NCBI RefSeq assembly: GCF_006829085.1
Contig: NZ_BJTC01000005.1
Location: forward strand, 62,001-126,000
DNA from: Chryseobacterium sp. ON_d1
Lineage (GTDB): Bacteria > Bacteroidota > Bacteroidia > Flavobacteriales > Weeksellaceae
DNA length: 64,000 bases
Direction of reading: 5' to 3'
The notes under the pieces are model-generated. The model searched no databases. It saw only the letters and a list, made by a program, of their open reading frames with translations, and was not told the DNA's origin. The translations under genes and the position numbers were made by a program. Shown here piece by piece: positions 63,365-64,000 of the stretch. How positions within the stretch are numbered: position 1 is the first letter of the stretch; every line of letters starts with the position of its first letter.

Positions 63365-63954
63365 TTTTCCAGCTGAAGCATTGCGTTGATTCCTTTTGTA
63401 TGGGCAAGCAGATCAGGAAAAAAATCATGATAACACTCTTGAAGAAAATCTTTGTTTTTTAAAAAAGCTTCAAAGACAGGGATGTCCTTATCCAGATATT
63501 TAGCTTTATTCAGTACATTCTGAATGCTGAATTTGATGCCCCAGTCTTCGCGGTAGTTGTAGAGCCAGTCGTCCTGTTCCATTTTGACCAGCATCCTTTT
63601 AAAGTTTTCAGGAAGCCATTGCTGATGGGCATTCAAAACACTGTAAACATAAAGGGAATGGGTTTTCCATTCAGCCAGAGAATTCAGGGAGAGGTCTCTG
63701 GCTACAAAATGATCCATAGAAACATCTACGAATGCACCTGCATACAGTCTTACCAAAGGAGCAAAAACTTTTTTGGCTTCATGGATTGCCGGGTGGGAAT
63801 CGGTAAATGTATCAATCGCCCTGTGAAGGGTAATTCCGTCCTGTATATCTTTCGGAAAAGAAAAACGGTCCCTGTTTCTGATGAAGTCTTCCAGAAACTG
63901 ACCAACAATTTGACCATCAGTGAAAGAGAGAAAGGAATGTGCCAGATAATTCAT
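63361..63954 (-). CDS. acpH: ACP phosphodiesterase (DUF479)
   Basis: AcpH removes the phosphopantetheine group from acyl carrier protein. The 197-residue protein has MNYLAHSFLSFTDGQIVGQF, FPKDIQDGITLHRAIDTFTD with the metal-binding His/Asp of an HD-like site, AGAFVDVSMDHFVARD and DDWLYNYREDWGIKFSI, the usual order for the family. The start is near the right edge, with 46 bases of spacer beyond it. Confidence 0.92.
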   Translation of the reverse strand: MNYLAHSFLSFTDGQIVGQFLEDFIRNRDRFSFPKDIQDGITLHRAIDTFTDSHPAIHEAKKVFAPLVRLYAGAFVDVSMDHFVARDLSLNSLAEWKTHSLYVYSVLNAHQQWLPENFKRMLVKMEQDDWLYNYREDWGIKFSIQNVLNKAKYLDKDIPVFEAFLKNKDFLQECYHDFFPDLLAHTKGINAMLQLEN

Positions 63955-64000
63955 AACTTAAAGGTATGAATTAAATGTGAATGTCTGATACTGGAGAATA

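Overview
The window looks like a chromosomal piece of a Chryseobacterium-like member of the Flavobacteriia (Bacteroidota). Supporting signs are type IX secretion (T9SS) C-terminal sorting domains on secreted proteins, many lipoproteins and Gln-signal secreted proteins, families largely confined to Bacteroidota (DUF4919, DUF6702, HEPN-free SUKH/SMI1 proteins), AT-rich intergenic DNA, and double-glycine-leader 'bacteriocin-like' small peptides of the kind annotated in Chryseobacterium. No rRNA, tRNA, CRISPR array or intact insertion sequence was seen.

Layout. 0-6.5 kb: housekeeping genes (purine nucleoside phosphorylase, lpxK, truA), a decayed membrane-protein gene, a Crp/Fnr regulator, a hydrolase and an ABC exporter. 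6.5-9.1 kb: a minus-strand operon of secreted hydrolase, ECF sigma factor, putative membrane anti-sigma partner and methyltransferase. 9.2-16 kb: DUF4919 protein, a small orphan gene, an MHS-type MFS transporter, outer-membrane proteins and a T9SS cargo protein. 16-17 kb: ribB under an FMN riboswitch. 17-20.5 kb: a broken orphan gene, DUF2200, a SUKH-type protein, a hydrolase and a hotdog-fold protein. 20.5-21.1 kb: a gene-free AT-rich block with five perfect DnaA boxes and two near-matches, a candidate replication origin. 21-29 kb: esterase-TPR, DinB, CHMI-like isomerase, serine hydrolase, a four-gene orphan operon, VOC and DHFR-like enzymes, phosphodiester glycosidase. 29-42.9 kb: a long one-way run of small secreted proteins, lipoproteins and SUKH-like proteins, several broken, resembling an immunity/orphan lipoprotein array; it includes a protein whose C-terminal half looks like an ABC ATPase that has lost its catalytic motifs.

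42.9-46.7 kb is the most clearly accessory stretch: two palindromic repeat elements, an XRE regulator, an HNH-nuclease-like gene, a defence-island-type orphan gene with a palindrome upstream, and a partial duplication of the groEL 3' end (with its terminator) lying 1,076 bp from the real one and enclosing an orphan membrane gene. 46.7-48.8 kb: groES-groEL. 48.9-52.9 kb: an operon for DUF2490, CitMHS citrate transporter, dicarboxylate symporter and TerC, divergent from a LytS/LytTR two-component system (53.1-54.9 kb). 54.9-55.5 kb: two tandem, previously easily missed genes for 44-45-residue double-glycine-leader peptides. 55.6-64 kb: secreted protein, M1 aminopeptidase, HupE/UreJ protein, a large T9SS-exported subtilisin-like protease, DUF6702 and ACP phosphodiesterase.

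The observations most worth following are the tandem leader peptides beside the LytTR system, the DnaA-box cluster, the groEL 3' duplication with its HNH-containing neighbourhood, the 108-nt imperfect palindrome, and the degenerate ABC-ATPase fusion.
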